From Streptomyces caeruleatus (lineage in GTDB: Bacteria; Actinomycetota; Actinomycetes; Streptomycetales; Streptomycetaceae): a DNA stretch of 64,000 bases. Location: positions 381,813-445,812 of the forward strand of contig NZ_KQ948927.1 in the NCBI RefSeq assembly GCF_001514235.1, read 5' to 3'. Position numbers and translations under genes: made by a program. Position 1 is the stretch's first letter; the number at the start of each line of letters is the position of its first letter. This document shows, piece by piece, positions 44,633-53,294 of this stretch. The notes under the pieces were generated by a model, which was not told the origin of the DNA, searched no databases, and worked only from the letters and a program-made list of their open reading frames with translations.

Positions 44633-47128
44633 ATGTCCGTACTGACGCGCGACGAAGCGCAGACCCGTGCCCAGCTCCTCGACGTCCACCGCTACTCGAT
44701 CGAACTCGATCTGACCACCGGGGACGAGACCTTCGACTCGCGCACCGTCATCAGGTTCACCACGCGCGCCGACGCGGACACGTTCATCGAGATCAGGCCC
44801 GCCGAGCTGCGCTCCGTCACGCTGGACGGACACCCCCTCGACCCCGGAATCCTGGCCGACGACCGGCTGCCCCTGAAGGACCTCACCGCCGGTGAGCACG
44901 AACTGCGCGTCGACGCGGCCATGCGCTACTCCCGCACCGGCGAGGGCATGCACCGCTTCACCGACCCCACCGACGGCGAGACGTACGTCTACACCCAACT
45001 GGCGCTGGACGACTGCAAGCTGGTCTTCCCGGCCTTCGACCAGCCCGACCTCAAGGCCGTCTTCGAGCTGTCCGTCACCGCCCCCGAGGGCTGGACCGTC
45101 CTCGCCAACGGCATCACCGAGCACCTCGGCGACGGCCGCTGGCAGGCCGCGCCCACCCCGCTGATCTCCACGTACCTCGTCGCCGTCGCCGCCGGCCCCT
45201 GGCACTCGGTGCGCACCGAGCACCGCGGACTGCCCTTCGGCGTCCACTGCCGCCGCTCCCTGGCCCCCTACCTGGACGCGGACACCGAGGAACTCTTCGA
45301 GGTCACCCGGCAGTGCTTCGACCGCTTCCACGAGAAGTTCGACGAGCCGTACCCCTTCGACTCCTACGACCAGGCGTTCGTCCCCGAGTTCAACGCCGGC
45401 GCCATGGAGAACCCCGGACTGGTCACCTTCCGCGACGAGTTCGTGTACCGCTCCGCCGTCACGAAGACCGAGCGGCAGACCCGCGCCATGGTCATCGCCC
45501 ACGAGATGGCCCACATGTGGTTCGGCGACCTCGTCACCCTGCGCTGGTGGGACGACATCTGGCTGAACGAGTCCTTCGCGGAGTACATGGGCTACCAGAC
45601 CTGCGCCGAGGCCACCCGCTTCAGCGACACCTGGACGGACTTCGGCATCGTCCGCAAAGCCTGGGGGTACGACGCCGACCAGCGCCCCTCCACCCACCCC
45701 GTCGCCCCCGAGGCCGTCGACGACACCGCCTCCGCGATGCTCAACTTCGACGGCATCTCCTACGCCAAGGGCGCCTCCGCGCTGCGGCAGCTGGTGACCT
45801 GGCTCGGCGAGAAGGACTTCCTCGCCGGCATCAACACCCACTTCGCCCGCCACCGGTTCGGCAACGCCACCCTCGCCGACTTCATCGACTCCCTCGCCAC
45901 CGCCACCGAACGCGACGTCCACGCCTGGGCCGACGCCTGGCTGCGCACCACCGGCGTCGACACCCTCACCCCGACCGTCACCCGCGGCGACAACGGCACC
46001 TACACGCTCACCGTCGACCACGCGGGCAGCCGCACACACCGCGTCTCCGTCGGCCTGTACGACCAGGACCTCGGCGACGACGACGGCCACCTCACCCTGC
46101 GCGAGCGCCTCGACCTGGACATCCCGCAGACCGCGCCGCAGCCCATCGGCAAGCGCCCGGCCCTGCTGCTGCTCAACGACGGCGACCTGACCTACGCCAA
46201 GGTCCGCTTCGACGCCGAGTCCTTCGAGACCGTCCGCACGAGCCTCGCCGGACTGCCCGACCCGCTCACCCGCGCTGTCGTCTGGAACGCCCTGCGCGAC
46301 GCCGTCCGCGACGGCGAACTGCCCGCCACGGCCTACCTGGAGGCCGCCCGCGCCCACCTCCCGCGCGAGACCGACCTCGCTGTCGTCCAGGGCGTCCTCG
46401 CCTTCGCCGGCGCCCAGGTCGCCGACCGCTACCTCGCCCCCGAGCAGCGGCCCGCCGCCCTGGCCACCCTCTCCTCGCTCTGCCGCGACCTCATCCGCCG
46501 CACCGAGGACGGCGACAACCCGGGGCTGCGCCTCATCGCCGTACGCCACTTCATCGATGTCGCCGCCCACCCCGACACCATCGCCGCCTGGCTCGCCGAC
46601 GGGACCGTGCCCGGCGGGCCCGAGCTCGACCCCGACCTGCGCTGGCGCCTCCTCGCCCGGCTGGCCGTCCTCGGCGCCGTCGACGAGCCCGCCATCGCCG
46701 CCGAGCTGGAGCGCGACCCGAGCGCCACCGGCCAGGAGGGCGCCGCCCGCTGCCGGGCCGCCCTGCCGGACGAGGAGGCCAAGGCGAGGGCCTGGGACGC
46801 CATGTTCGGCGGCGACGGCAGCGCCGACCTGTCCAACTACCTCTTCATCGCCACCGCCCACGGCTTCTGGCAGCCCGAACAGGCCGACCTGCTCCGGCAG
46901 TACGTGCCGCGCTTCTACAAGGACGCCGTCGCCCTCGGCGCCCGCCGCGGACCCGCCATGGCCGACGCCGCCGGCCGCCACGCCTTCCCGGTGCACGCCG
47001 TCGACGCCGACGCCCTGGAGCTGGGCGAGGGCTGCCTGCGCGACGGAGATCCGGTTCCGGCACTGCGCCGCAGGCTCGCCGACCAGCTGGACGACCTGGC
47101 GCGGGCGCTGCGGGTGAGGGAGGGCTAG
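44633..47128 (+). CDS. pepN: Aminopeptidase N (M1 family)
   Basis: An 831-residue M1 zinc aminopeptidase. The exopeptidase motif FNAGAMENPGLVTF and the zinc site VIAHEMAHMWFGDLVTLRWWDDIWLNESFAEYMG (cut here to HEMAH ... NESFAEY) are both intact around residues 255-310; the second ligand is the Glu in LNESFAEY. N-terminal beta domain and C-terminal ERAP1-like helical domain complete the typical length. The ATG at 44633 gives MSVLTRDEAQTRAQLL, the usual actinobacterial N-terminus; GTG 44603 is less likely. No signal peptide: cytoplasmic peptide turnover. Confidence 0.95.
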   Translation: MSVLTRDEAQTRAQLLDVHRYSIELDLTTGDETFDSRTVIRFTTRADADTFIEIRPAELRSVTLDGHPLDPGILADDRLPLKDLTAGEHELRVDAAMRYSRTGEGMHRFTDPTDGETYVYTQLALDDCKLVFPAFDQPDLKAVFELSVTAPEGWTVLANGITEHLGDGRWQAAPTPLISTYLVAVAAGPWHSVRTEHRGLPFGVHCRRSLAPYLDADTEELFEVTRQCFDRFHEKFDEPYPFDSYDQAFVPEFNAGAMENPGLVTFRDEFVYRSAVTKTERQTRAMVIAHEMAHMWFGDLVTLRWWDDIWLNESFAEYMGYQTCAEATRFSDTWTDFGIVRKAWGYDADQRPSTHPVAPEAVDDTASAMLNFDGISYAKGASALRQLVTWLGEKDFLAGINTHFARHRFGNATLADFIDSLATATERDVHAWADAWLRTTGVDTLTPTVTRGDNGTYTLTVDHAGSRTHRVSVGLYDQDLGDDDGHLTLRERLDLDIPQTAPQPIGKRPALLLLNDGDLTYAKVRFDAESFETVRTSLAGLPDPLTRAVVWNALRDAVRDGELPATAYLEAARAHLPRETDLAVVQGVLAFAGAQVADRYLAPEQRPAALATLSSLCRDLIRRTEDGDNPGLRLIAVRHFIDVAAHPDTIAAWLADGTVPGGPELDPDLRWRLLARLAVLGAVDEPAIAAELERDPSATGQEGAARCRAALPDEEAKARAWDAMFGGDGSADLSNYLFIATAHGFWQPEQADLLRQYVPRFYKDAVALGARRGPAMADAAGRHAFPVHAVDADALELGEGCLRDGDPVPALRRRLADQLDDLARALRVREG

Positions 47129-47186
47129 CCCGCCGGGACCCAAGGAAGACCAGAGACCAGCCCCCCTGGGCCGAGGGCGGCGGGCT
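47127..47186 (+). terminator. Terminator of pepN
   Basis: AGCCCGCC (47127-47134, overlapping the stop codon) pairs with GGCGGGCT (47179-47186), followed directly by TTTA. The 44-nt loop holds a smaller CCAG/CTGG hairpin. Confidence 0.7.
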
Positions 47187-47338
47187 TTTACTCCGCCACC
47201 CTCGGCGCGCATCCTCCGACACGCGTTCCCCGTACGGAAATACCCCCTTTCGGGTTCCGATCATTGGGCTTTTCGGGCGCGACAGCGCATCGGCGTACAA
47301 GCTGGAAGTCCCTCTTGCCCAGCGCCCGGGAGGACACG

Positions 47339-48802
47339 ATGCGTACGTCGCCGTCGCTCGCTTCAGGCCCGGAAGGCCCCGACGCCCTGCGGCCGTTGCT
47401 CGACACCGTGCTGGACGCGCTGAGCGAGGGAACCCGGGCACGCGGCGGCCCACTGCCCCGGGGCGGCCCGAAGGCGGTGGCCGCGCGCCTGCGGGACGCC
47501 GTCGGTGACGTACTGCCGGCCGACGGCGACCCGAACGCCCTCCACACCGTCGTCCACGCCCTGGCCGAAACCGCCGCCGACCCCGCCGCCCCCCTCTGCA
47601 CCGCCCACCTCCACTGCCCGCCCCTGGCCCTCGCCACCGCGGCCGACCTCGCCGCCTCCGCCCTCAACCCCTCCCTGGACTCATGGGACCAGGCGCCGGG
47701 CGCCTCGGAGTTGGAGGCCCTGGTGACGGGAGCACTGGCGCGGGAGGTGTTCGGGAGCGGGGGAGCGGAGGACGCCTCGGCCCCACCCCCCGCGACCCCC
47801 ACGACCCGCCTCACCGCCACCCCCACCGCCCTGATCACCACCCGCCTCACCGCCACCCCCACCGCCCTGATCACCACCGGCGGCACCGAGTCCAACCAGC
47901 TCGCCCTCCTCCTCGCCCGGGAAGCGCACGGCGCCGGGCTCAGGCTCGTGCACGGGGCCAACGCTCACCATTCGGTGCCCCGTGCCGCATGGTTGGTCGG
48001 GCTGGCCGAGCCGGTCGTCGTGCCCGCGCCGGCCGGTGTCCTCGATGTCGCCGCGCTCGACGAGGCGTTGACGGAGCTGCCCGGTCCGCATCTCGTCGCC
48101 GCCACCGCCGGGACCACCGACGCCGGGCTCATCGACCCGCTGCCCGAGATCGCCGAGCTGTGCGCGGCCCACGGGGCACGGCTGCACGTCGACGCCGCGT
48201 ACGGCGGAGGCCTGCTGTTCAGCGACCGGTACCGGGCGCGGCTCGCCGGTCTCGACGCCGCCGACACCGTCACCCTCGATCTGCACAAGCTCGGCTGGCA
48301 GCCCGTCGCCGCGGGGCTGCTGGCCGTGCGCGATCCGGGTGACCTCGCCGTCCTGCACCACCGCGCCGACTACCTCAACGCCGACGACGACACCGAGGCG
48401 GGCCTGCCCGACCTGCTCGGCCGGTCCCTACGGACCAGCCGCAGGCCCGACGTCGTCAAGATCGCCGTCACTCTCAAGGCCCTCGGCCGCAGCGGACTCG
48501 GCGGACTCGTCGAGCAGGTCTGCGACCGGGCCCGTGACTTCGCCGACCTCGTTCACGGTCACCCCGGGTTCGAGCTCTACGACCCGCCCACCATCAGCAC
48601 GGTCCTGTTCCGGCCGGCGCACGCCGACGACGACGCCGTCGCCGCCGTACGCCGCATGCTGCTCACCGACGGCCGCGCCGTCCTCGGCCGGGCCCGCACA
48701 GACGGGCGCCTGTGGCTCAAGACCACCCTCCTCAACCCCCACACGCGCCCGGACGACCTGGCCGCCCTCCTGAACCTGGTGGAAGGAAACACCCCCGGAT
48801 GA
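47339..48802 (+). CDS. PLP-dependent group II decarboxylase (DesA-like), with internal duplication
   Basis: A 487-residue PLP decarboxylase of the glutamate/aromatic/lysine type. Motifs: TTGGTESNQLALLLAR (phosphate-binding region), NAHHSVPRAA, HVDAAYGGGLLF and the PLP lysine in TLDLHKLGWQP. Coupling to an N-hydroxylase gene suggests it makes a diamine such as cadaverine, as DesA does in desferrioxamine synthesis. A perfect 36-bp tandem duplication inserts 12 residues (TRLTATPTALIT twice) directly before the GGTESN motif, which might perturb the active site. ATG 47339 follows GGGAGGA. It overlaps the next gene by 4 bp. Confidence 0.87.
   Translation: MRTSPSLASGPEGPDALRPLLDTVLDALSEGTRARGGPLPRGGPKAVAARLRDAVGDVLPADGDPNALHTVVHALAETAADPAAPLCTAHLHCPPLALATAADLAASALNPSLDSWDQAPGASELEALVTGALAREVFGSGGAEDASAPPPATPTTRLTATPTALITTRLTATPTALITTGGTESNQLALLLAREAHGAGLRLVHGANAHHSVPRAAWLVGLAEPVVVPAPAGVLDVAALDEALTELPGPHLVAATAGTTDAGLIDPLPEIAELCAAHGARLHVDAAYGGGLLFSDRYRARLAGLDAADTVTLDLHKLGWQPVAAGLLAVRDPGDLAVLHHRADYLNADDDTEAGLPDLLGRSLRTSRRPDVVKIAVTLKALGRSGLGGLVEQVCDRARDFADLVHGHPGFELYDPPTISTVLFRPAHADDDAVAAVRRMLLTDGRAVLGRARTDGRLWLKTTLLNPHTRPDDLAALLNLVEGNTPG
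47804..47875 (+). repeat. Perfect 36-bp tandem duplication inside the decarboxylase gene
   Basis: 47804-47839 and 47840-47875 are identical 36-bp units encoding TRLTATPTALIT twice. The frame is kept. Identity of the copies implies a recent event or a sequencing/assembly effect. Confidence 0.95.
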
Positions 48803-50439
48803 GCCCGCAGACGAACCCCCGCACCACCCCCCACGCCGCCCCCCGTCTCACCACCCTCCAGGAAGCCCCTGACACCGCTCCCCGAGCGGACCTGCAACCG
48901 AGCCCCCGCTCGGAACCGGACCCCGGCCCCCGCCCCTCGGCCCCCGGAACGGCCTCGCACCCCAAGACCCCGCACCCCAACCCCTCACACACCACCCCCG
49001 CGCACGCCCCCAGCACCCAGCCCAGCCCCCCGCACCACGACCCCGACACCCCCCGCGACCTCGTCGGCATCGGCATCGGCCCCTTCAACCTCTCCCTCGC
49101 CGCCCTGGCCCACCCCCTCACCGACCTCGACGCCGTCTTCTACGAGCAGCGCCCCTCCTTCGCCTGGCACCCGGGGCTCCTCATCGACGGCTCCCGGATC
49201 CAGGTCCCGTTCCTCGCCGACCTGGTGACGCTCGCCGACCCCGCCAGCCCGTGGTCGTTCCTCAGCTACCTCAGGACCCGCGACCGGCTCTTCCCCTTCT
49301 ACTTCGCCGAGCGCTTCCACATCCAGCGCGCCGAGTACGACGCCTACTGCCGCTGGGTCTGCGAGAACCTCCCCGCGCTGTCCTTCGGCCACCAGGTCGA
49401 CGCGGTCCGCTTCAACCCCGAACGCGACGTCTTCGAGGTCGACTACACCCAGCTCGACCCCGGCGGGGACGCCGAGGCCGTCGGCCGTACGTACGCGAAG
49501 AACATCGTGCTCGGCATCGGCACCGAACCCGACGTCCCCGACCCGCTCAGGCCCCTCGTCGACGCGCCCGCCGTCCCCGTCATCCACGCCGCCGACTACC
49601 TCGACCACCGCGAGACACTGCTCGCCGCCGAGCACATCACCGTCATCGGCTCCGGACAGTCCGGCGCGGAGATCTTCCTCGACCTGCTCCGCCACCGCCC
49701 CGCCGGACGCGAGCGACTGCACTGGCTCGGCCGTACCGCGGCCTTCGCGCCCATGGAGTACTCCAAGCTCGGCCTGGAGCACTTCACCCCCGACTACACC
49801 CGCTACTTCCAGTCCCTCGCCGAACCGGTCCGCGACCAGCTCGTCGCCTCGCAGTGGCAGCTCCACAAGGGCATCGACGCCGAGACCCTGGCCGCCATCC
49901 ACGACGAGCTCTACCGCCGCACCCTGGACGGCGGCTGGCCCGACACCGTCCTCACCCCCGGCGTCCAGGTCCGCACGGCCGGCCGTATCGCCACCACCAA
50001 GGTCGAGCTGCACCTGGAGCACCTCCACCAGAACACCCGCTCGCGTCTGACCACCGACGCGGTCGTCCTCGCCACCGGCTACCGCGAGCGCCCCCTCGGC
50101 CGCATCCTCGCCGGCCTCGACCCCTATCTGCGCCGCGACAGCCAGGAACGCCCGCGCGTCGACGACCAGTACCGCCTCGTCATGGACCCGTCCGTCACCG
50201 GCTCCGGCTGCAACGTCTACGTCCAGAACGCCGAACGCCACACCCACGGCGTCGGCACCCCGGACCTCGGCCTCGCTGCCTGGCGCAGCGCGAGCATCCT
50301 CAACGCCGTCACCGGCCAGGAGGCCTACCCCCTGCCCACCCGCACGGCGTTCACCACCTTCGGCCTCCAACAGCAGGAGCCCCGGATCCCGCGCGCGCGT
50401 CAGCCGAGGACGCTGACACCGCTCCTGGACGGGATCTGA
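48799..50439 (+). CDS. Lysine/ornithine/diamine N-monooxygenase (DesB/IucD family)
   Basis: A flavin- and NADPH-dependent N-hydroxylase, 546 residues. After a Pro/Thr-rich disordered N-terminus of about 90 residues comes the FAD-binding LVGIGIGPFNLSLAALA, the characteristic IQVPFLADLVTLADPASPWSFLSYL block (cut at FLADLVTL), the NADPH-binding VIGSGQSGAEIFLDLL and the C-terminal VLATGYRERP. It hydroxylates the amine made by the upstream decarboxylase, an early step of hydroxamate siderophores. The ATG at 48799 overlaps the upstream stop by 4 bp. No acyltransferase or NIS synthetase gene (desC, desD) is present here. Confidence 0.9.
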   Translation: MSPQTNPRTTPHAAPRLTTLQEAPDTAPRADLQPSPRSEPDPGPRPSAPGTASHPKTPHPNPSHTTPAHAPSTQPSPPHHDPDTPRDLVGIGIGPFNLSLAALAHPLTDLDAVFYEQRPSFAWHPGLLIDGSRIQVPFLADLVTLADPASPWSFLSYLRTRDRLFPFYFAERFHIQRAEYDAYCRWVCENLPALSFGHQVDAVRFNPERDVFEVDYTQLDPGGDAEAVGRTYAKNIVLGIGTEPDVPDPLRPLVDAPAVPVIHAADYLDHRETLLAAEHITVIGSGQSGAEIFLDLLRHRPAGRERLHWLGRTAAFAPMEYSKLGLEHFTPDYTRYFQSLAEPVRDQLVASQWQLHKGIDAETLAAIHDELYRRTLDGGWPDTVLTPGVQVRTAGRIATTKVELHLEHLHQNTRSRLTTDAVVLATGYRERPLGRILAGLDPYLRRDSQERPRVDDQYRLVMDPSVTGSGCNVYVQNAERHTHGVGTPDLGLAAWRSASILNAVTGQEAYPLPTRTAFTTFGLQQQEPRIPRARQPRTLTPLLDGI

Positions 50440-50463
50440 GGCTCCTGAGAAGGGACTTCGGTC

Positions 50464-52269
50464 CTAGAACACCGGCGTGCCGTTCCGCGTGAGCTTCCAG
50501 TCCACCGACGCGAAGTCCTTCGGGTCCAGCACGCCCTTCGCGGTCACCCACTCCGCGATCCGGGTGCGGATCTCCGTCGACTCCGCCCACAGCTCCTGGG
50601 CCGACGCCACATGCGGGAACGCGCCGCCGCCGTTGGCCCGGTAGTTGTTCACGGCGAACACGAACTGCTGGGCGTCGTCGAGAGCGGCACCGTTGTAGGC
50701 CAGGTTCTTGATCCGCGAACCGGCCGCCTGCGCGATGTCGATGTCGTACGACAGCCCCGACACGTAGTCGTAGTTGTAGTCGGGGCGGTCGCCCGCGTTG
50801 GTCAGCTTCTCCACGTCGACGGCCGCGTCGGCGGCGGTCTGCACGAAGTACTGCGCCGAGTACTCCAGGTACGCCTTGATCTGCGCGCCCGTCATCAGCT
50901 TGGCGACCAGCGTGTTGTCGTAGACGTACAGGCTCGACAGATCCCGGATGGTCACGTCGCCGGCCGGGATCTCCGAGGTGCGGGAGAAGGGGGAGGCCTG
51001 GGAGATGACGGGCAGCGCGGCATGCTCCGTACCCGCCAGCGCCGCCTTCACCACGTCCTCCTGGACCTTGGTGATCAGGTCGATGATCGGGGCGTCCTTG
51101 TAGCGCGCCTCGACCGTCGTCAGCGTGGCGGTCGCCGTGCCGACGACCTGGTTGACGTACTCCACCACGATGTCGTGGTCGTCCTTCAGCAGCTTGGTGA
51201 TCTTCGGATCGTCGGCGACCGTCTTGGAGTCACGCACCGACGCCTTGACCGACTCGACCGTCCAGCGGCCCTTCTCGAGGACCAGCTCGAAGTCGAACAG
51301 GGACAGGCGCTGCGCGTAGCACAGCGGCTCCGACAGCACGACCTTCTTGCCCGTCTTGTCGTTCGTGACCAGCAGCTCCGCGATCTCCGTGTGCGCGTGC
51401 CCGACGAGGATCGCGTCGATGCCCGGCACCTGCTGGGCCACCAGCGCCGCCGAGTTCTCGATGTACGGCAGCTGGTCGCCGTACGACGACGTCCCCGACG
51501 AACCGGAGTGCGCGGACACGACCACGATGTCAGCGCCCATCGAACGCAGCTTCGGCACCCACTTCGCGGCCTGCTCCTCCAGCCCCGGGAACACCATCTT
51601 GCCCTCGACGTACGCCTTGTCCCAGATCGCGATACCGGGGTTGGTCAGACCGAGGACCGCGACCTTCACGTCAGGGGCGCCCGGCACACAGAACCTCTTG
51701 ATGAAGTACGGCGGGAAGGCGGGCTTCAGCGTCTTCGCGTCCAGCGCGTTCGCGCCCAGCAGCGGGAAGTGGCACTGGTCCTCGAACTTGCGCAGCGTCT
51801 CGATGCCGTAGTTGAACTCGTGGTTGCCGAGGGCCACCGCGTCGTACCCGATCGCGTTCATCGCCGCCGCCATCGGGTGGACCGGGCCGCCCTTGGCCGT
51901 GATCGGGTCGACCTTCGCGTAGTAGTACGTCAGCGGGGTGCCCTGGATCGTGTCGCCCGCGTCGATGAGCATCGTGTTGCGGCGGCCCTTCTCCGCGCGG
52001 ACCTGGTTCACCAGCGTCGAGACGCGCGACAGGCCCTTGGCGTTGCCCTTGGCGTCGGAGTACTCCGCGTCCTTGAAGTAGTCCCAGTTGAAGATGTTGC
52101 CGTGCAGATCGGTCGTGCCCATCACCGTCAGGGCGTACCGCTTCTTCGGCCGGGAGCCCTTCGCCGTCTCGGCGGCCTGCGCCGCCGGGGCGGTCACCGC
52201 ACCGGCCACCGCCACCCCCGCTCCGGTCACGGCGGACTTGGTCAGGAACTTCCGACGGTTCAACGGCAT
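50464..52269 (-). CDS. Tat-exported 5'-nucleotidase / 2',3'-cyclic-nucleotide phosphodiesterase
   Basis: A 601-residue calcineurin-like metallophosphatase. The N-terminus is a twin-arginine signal (NRRKFLTKSAVTGAGVAVAG; Arg5-Arg6). Metal ligands are in GTTDLHGN, DAGDTIQGT, LGNHEFNYG and VGHAHTEI, and the C-terminal 5_nucleotidase domain holds the substrate-recognition segment (NNYRANGGGAFP). It would release phosphate and nucleosides from extracellular nucleotides. It is convergent with the N-monooxygenase gene (24-bp gap) and divergent from the SIMPL gene. Confidence 0.93.
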   Translation of the reverse strand: MPLNRRKFLTKSAVTGAGVAVAGAVTAPAAQAAETAKGSRPKKRYALTVMGTTDLHGNIFNWDYFKDAEYSDAKGNAKGLSRVSTLVNQVRAEKGRRNTMLIDAGDTIQGTPLTYYYAKVDPITAKGGPVHPMAAAMNAIGYDAVALGNHEFNYGIETLRKFEDQCHFPLLGANALDAKTLKPAFPPYFIKRFCVPGAPDVKVAVLGLTNPGIAIWDKAYVEGKMVFPGLEEQAAKWVPKLRSMGADIVVVSAHSGSSGTSSYGDQLPYIENSAALVAQQVPGIDAILVGHAHTEIAELLVTNDKTGKKVVLSEPLCYAQRLSLFDFELVLEKGRWTVESVKASVRDSKTVADDPKITKLLKDDHDIVVEYVNQVVGTATATLTTVEARYKDAPIIDLITKVQEDVVKAALAGTEHAALPVISQASPFSRTSEIPAGDVTIRDLSSLYVYDNTLVAKLMTGAQIKAYLEYSAQYFVQTAADAAVDVEKLTNAGDRPDYNYDYVSGLSYDIDIAQAAGSRIKNLAYNGAALDDAQQFVFAVNNYRANGGGAFPHVASAQELWAESTEIRTRIAEWVTAKGVLDPKDFASVDWKLTRNGTPVF

Positions 52270-52408
52270 GAGTGCTTCTCCCGGGCGAATTGGTCAACAA
52301 CGCGCGTAGATTCTGACCTGGTCATGGCGAGCAGCAATAGACCCCGCAGGTTTCGATCTGATGACCCACGGGGGCCGTAACCAAGCAAGCGATGACAGAG
52401 TGGGACGT

Positions 52409-53125
52409 ATGACCGCCCCTTCAGAGGAACTTCAGCCCGCCGTCCGCTACGGCATCCCCGACGCCCCCCGTATCGCGGTGCGCGGTGAGGCCCGCCTTGA
52501 AGTCGACCCCGAGATCGCCCGCATCGGCGTCACCGTGGCCTCCCGCGGCAAGGACCGCCGCGCCGCCCTGGACGACCTCACCCGCCGCAACGCCGCCGTC
52601 CTCGACCTGGTCAAGTCCTACGGCGACGCGGTCGAGCGCCTGGAGAGCGGCTCCTTCTCCATCACCCCGGAGCTCAAGGAGAAGGGCCGCGGCGAACGGA
52701 TCCACGCCTACCACGGCCGCGTCCGCGTCTCCGCCGAGCTCAACGACTTCACGGCGCTCGGCGAACTCACCACACGACTGGCCGACTTGGACCTGACCCG
52801 GGTGGACGGCCCCTGGTGGGCGCTGCGCCCCGACTCGCCGGCCCACCGGGAGGCCCGGCAGCAGGCGGTGCGGGAAGCGGTGCAGCGGGCGCGGGAGTAC
52901 GCGGAGGCCCTCGGCACCTCCCTGGCCGCGCTGGTGGAACTCGCCGACGTCGGCGCGGAGAACCCCCAGCCCTTCGCGGGCGCCGCCCCGGCCGGCCGCA
53001 TGCGCTCCATGGCCTACGACGCCACCGAGGACACCGCGGCGGCCCCGCTCGACCTGGAACCCCAGCGGCAGCACGTCTACGCGCAGGTGAACGCGCGATT
53101 CACGATGGCGCCGCCGCGCCTGTGA
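52409..53125 (+). CDS. SIMPL (DUF541) domain protein
   Basis: A 238-residue protein of the SIMPL family: RIAVRGEARLEVDPEIARIGVTVASRGKDRRAALDDL (cut at the conserved GEAxLEVxPE and ASRGKDR), then ESGSFSITPEL and the C-terminal AREYAEALGTSL helix and ARFTMA strand. The family forms oligomeric rings; cellular roles are mostly unknown, with oxidative-stress links in some bacteria. No signal peptide is seen. ATG 52409 was chosen over 52361 because the upstream part lacks homology-like features. It is divergent from the nucleotidase gene. Confidence 0.85.
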   Translation: MTAPSEELQPAVRYGIPDAPRIAVRGEARLEVDPEIARIGVTVASRGKDRRAALDDLTRRNAAVLDLVKSYGDAVERLESGSFSITPELKEKGRGERIHAYHGRVRVSAELNDFTALGELTTRLADLDLTRVDGPWWALRPDSPAHREARQQAVREAVQRAREYAEALGTSLAALVELADVGAENPQPFAGAAPAGRMRSMAYDATEDTAAAPLDLEPQRQHVYAQVNARFTMAPPRL

Positions 53126-53294
53126 ACACGACGCTCCGAAGGAGTCCCCGGCGGGGTGTCGAATGCCTGGGCGAATGCTCATCGGAGCACCCCGCCGCAC
53201 AATTCAACACTTGTCAATAGCCCTTCACGCAAAGGTTGTTGAGTCGTCATGCACGACCAATTCACTACCCGTCGGTAAGTCATAGGGTCGAAAC

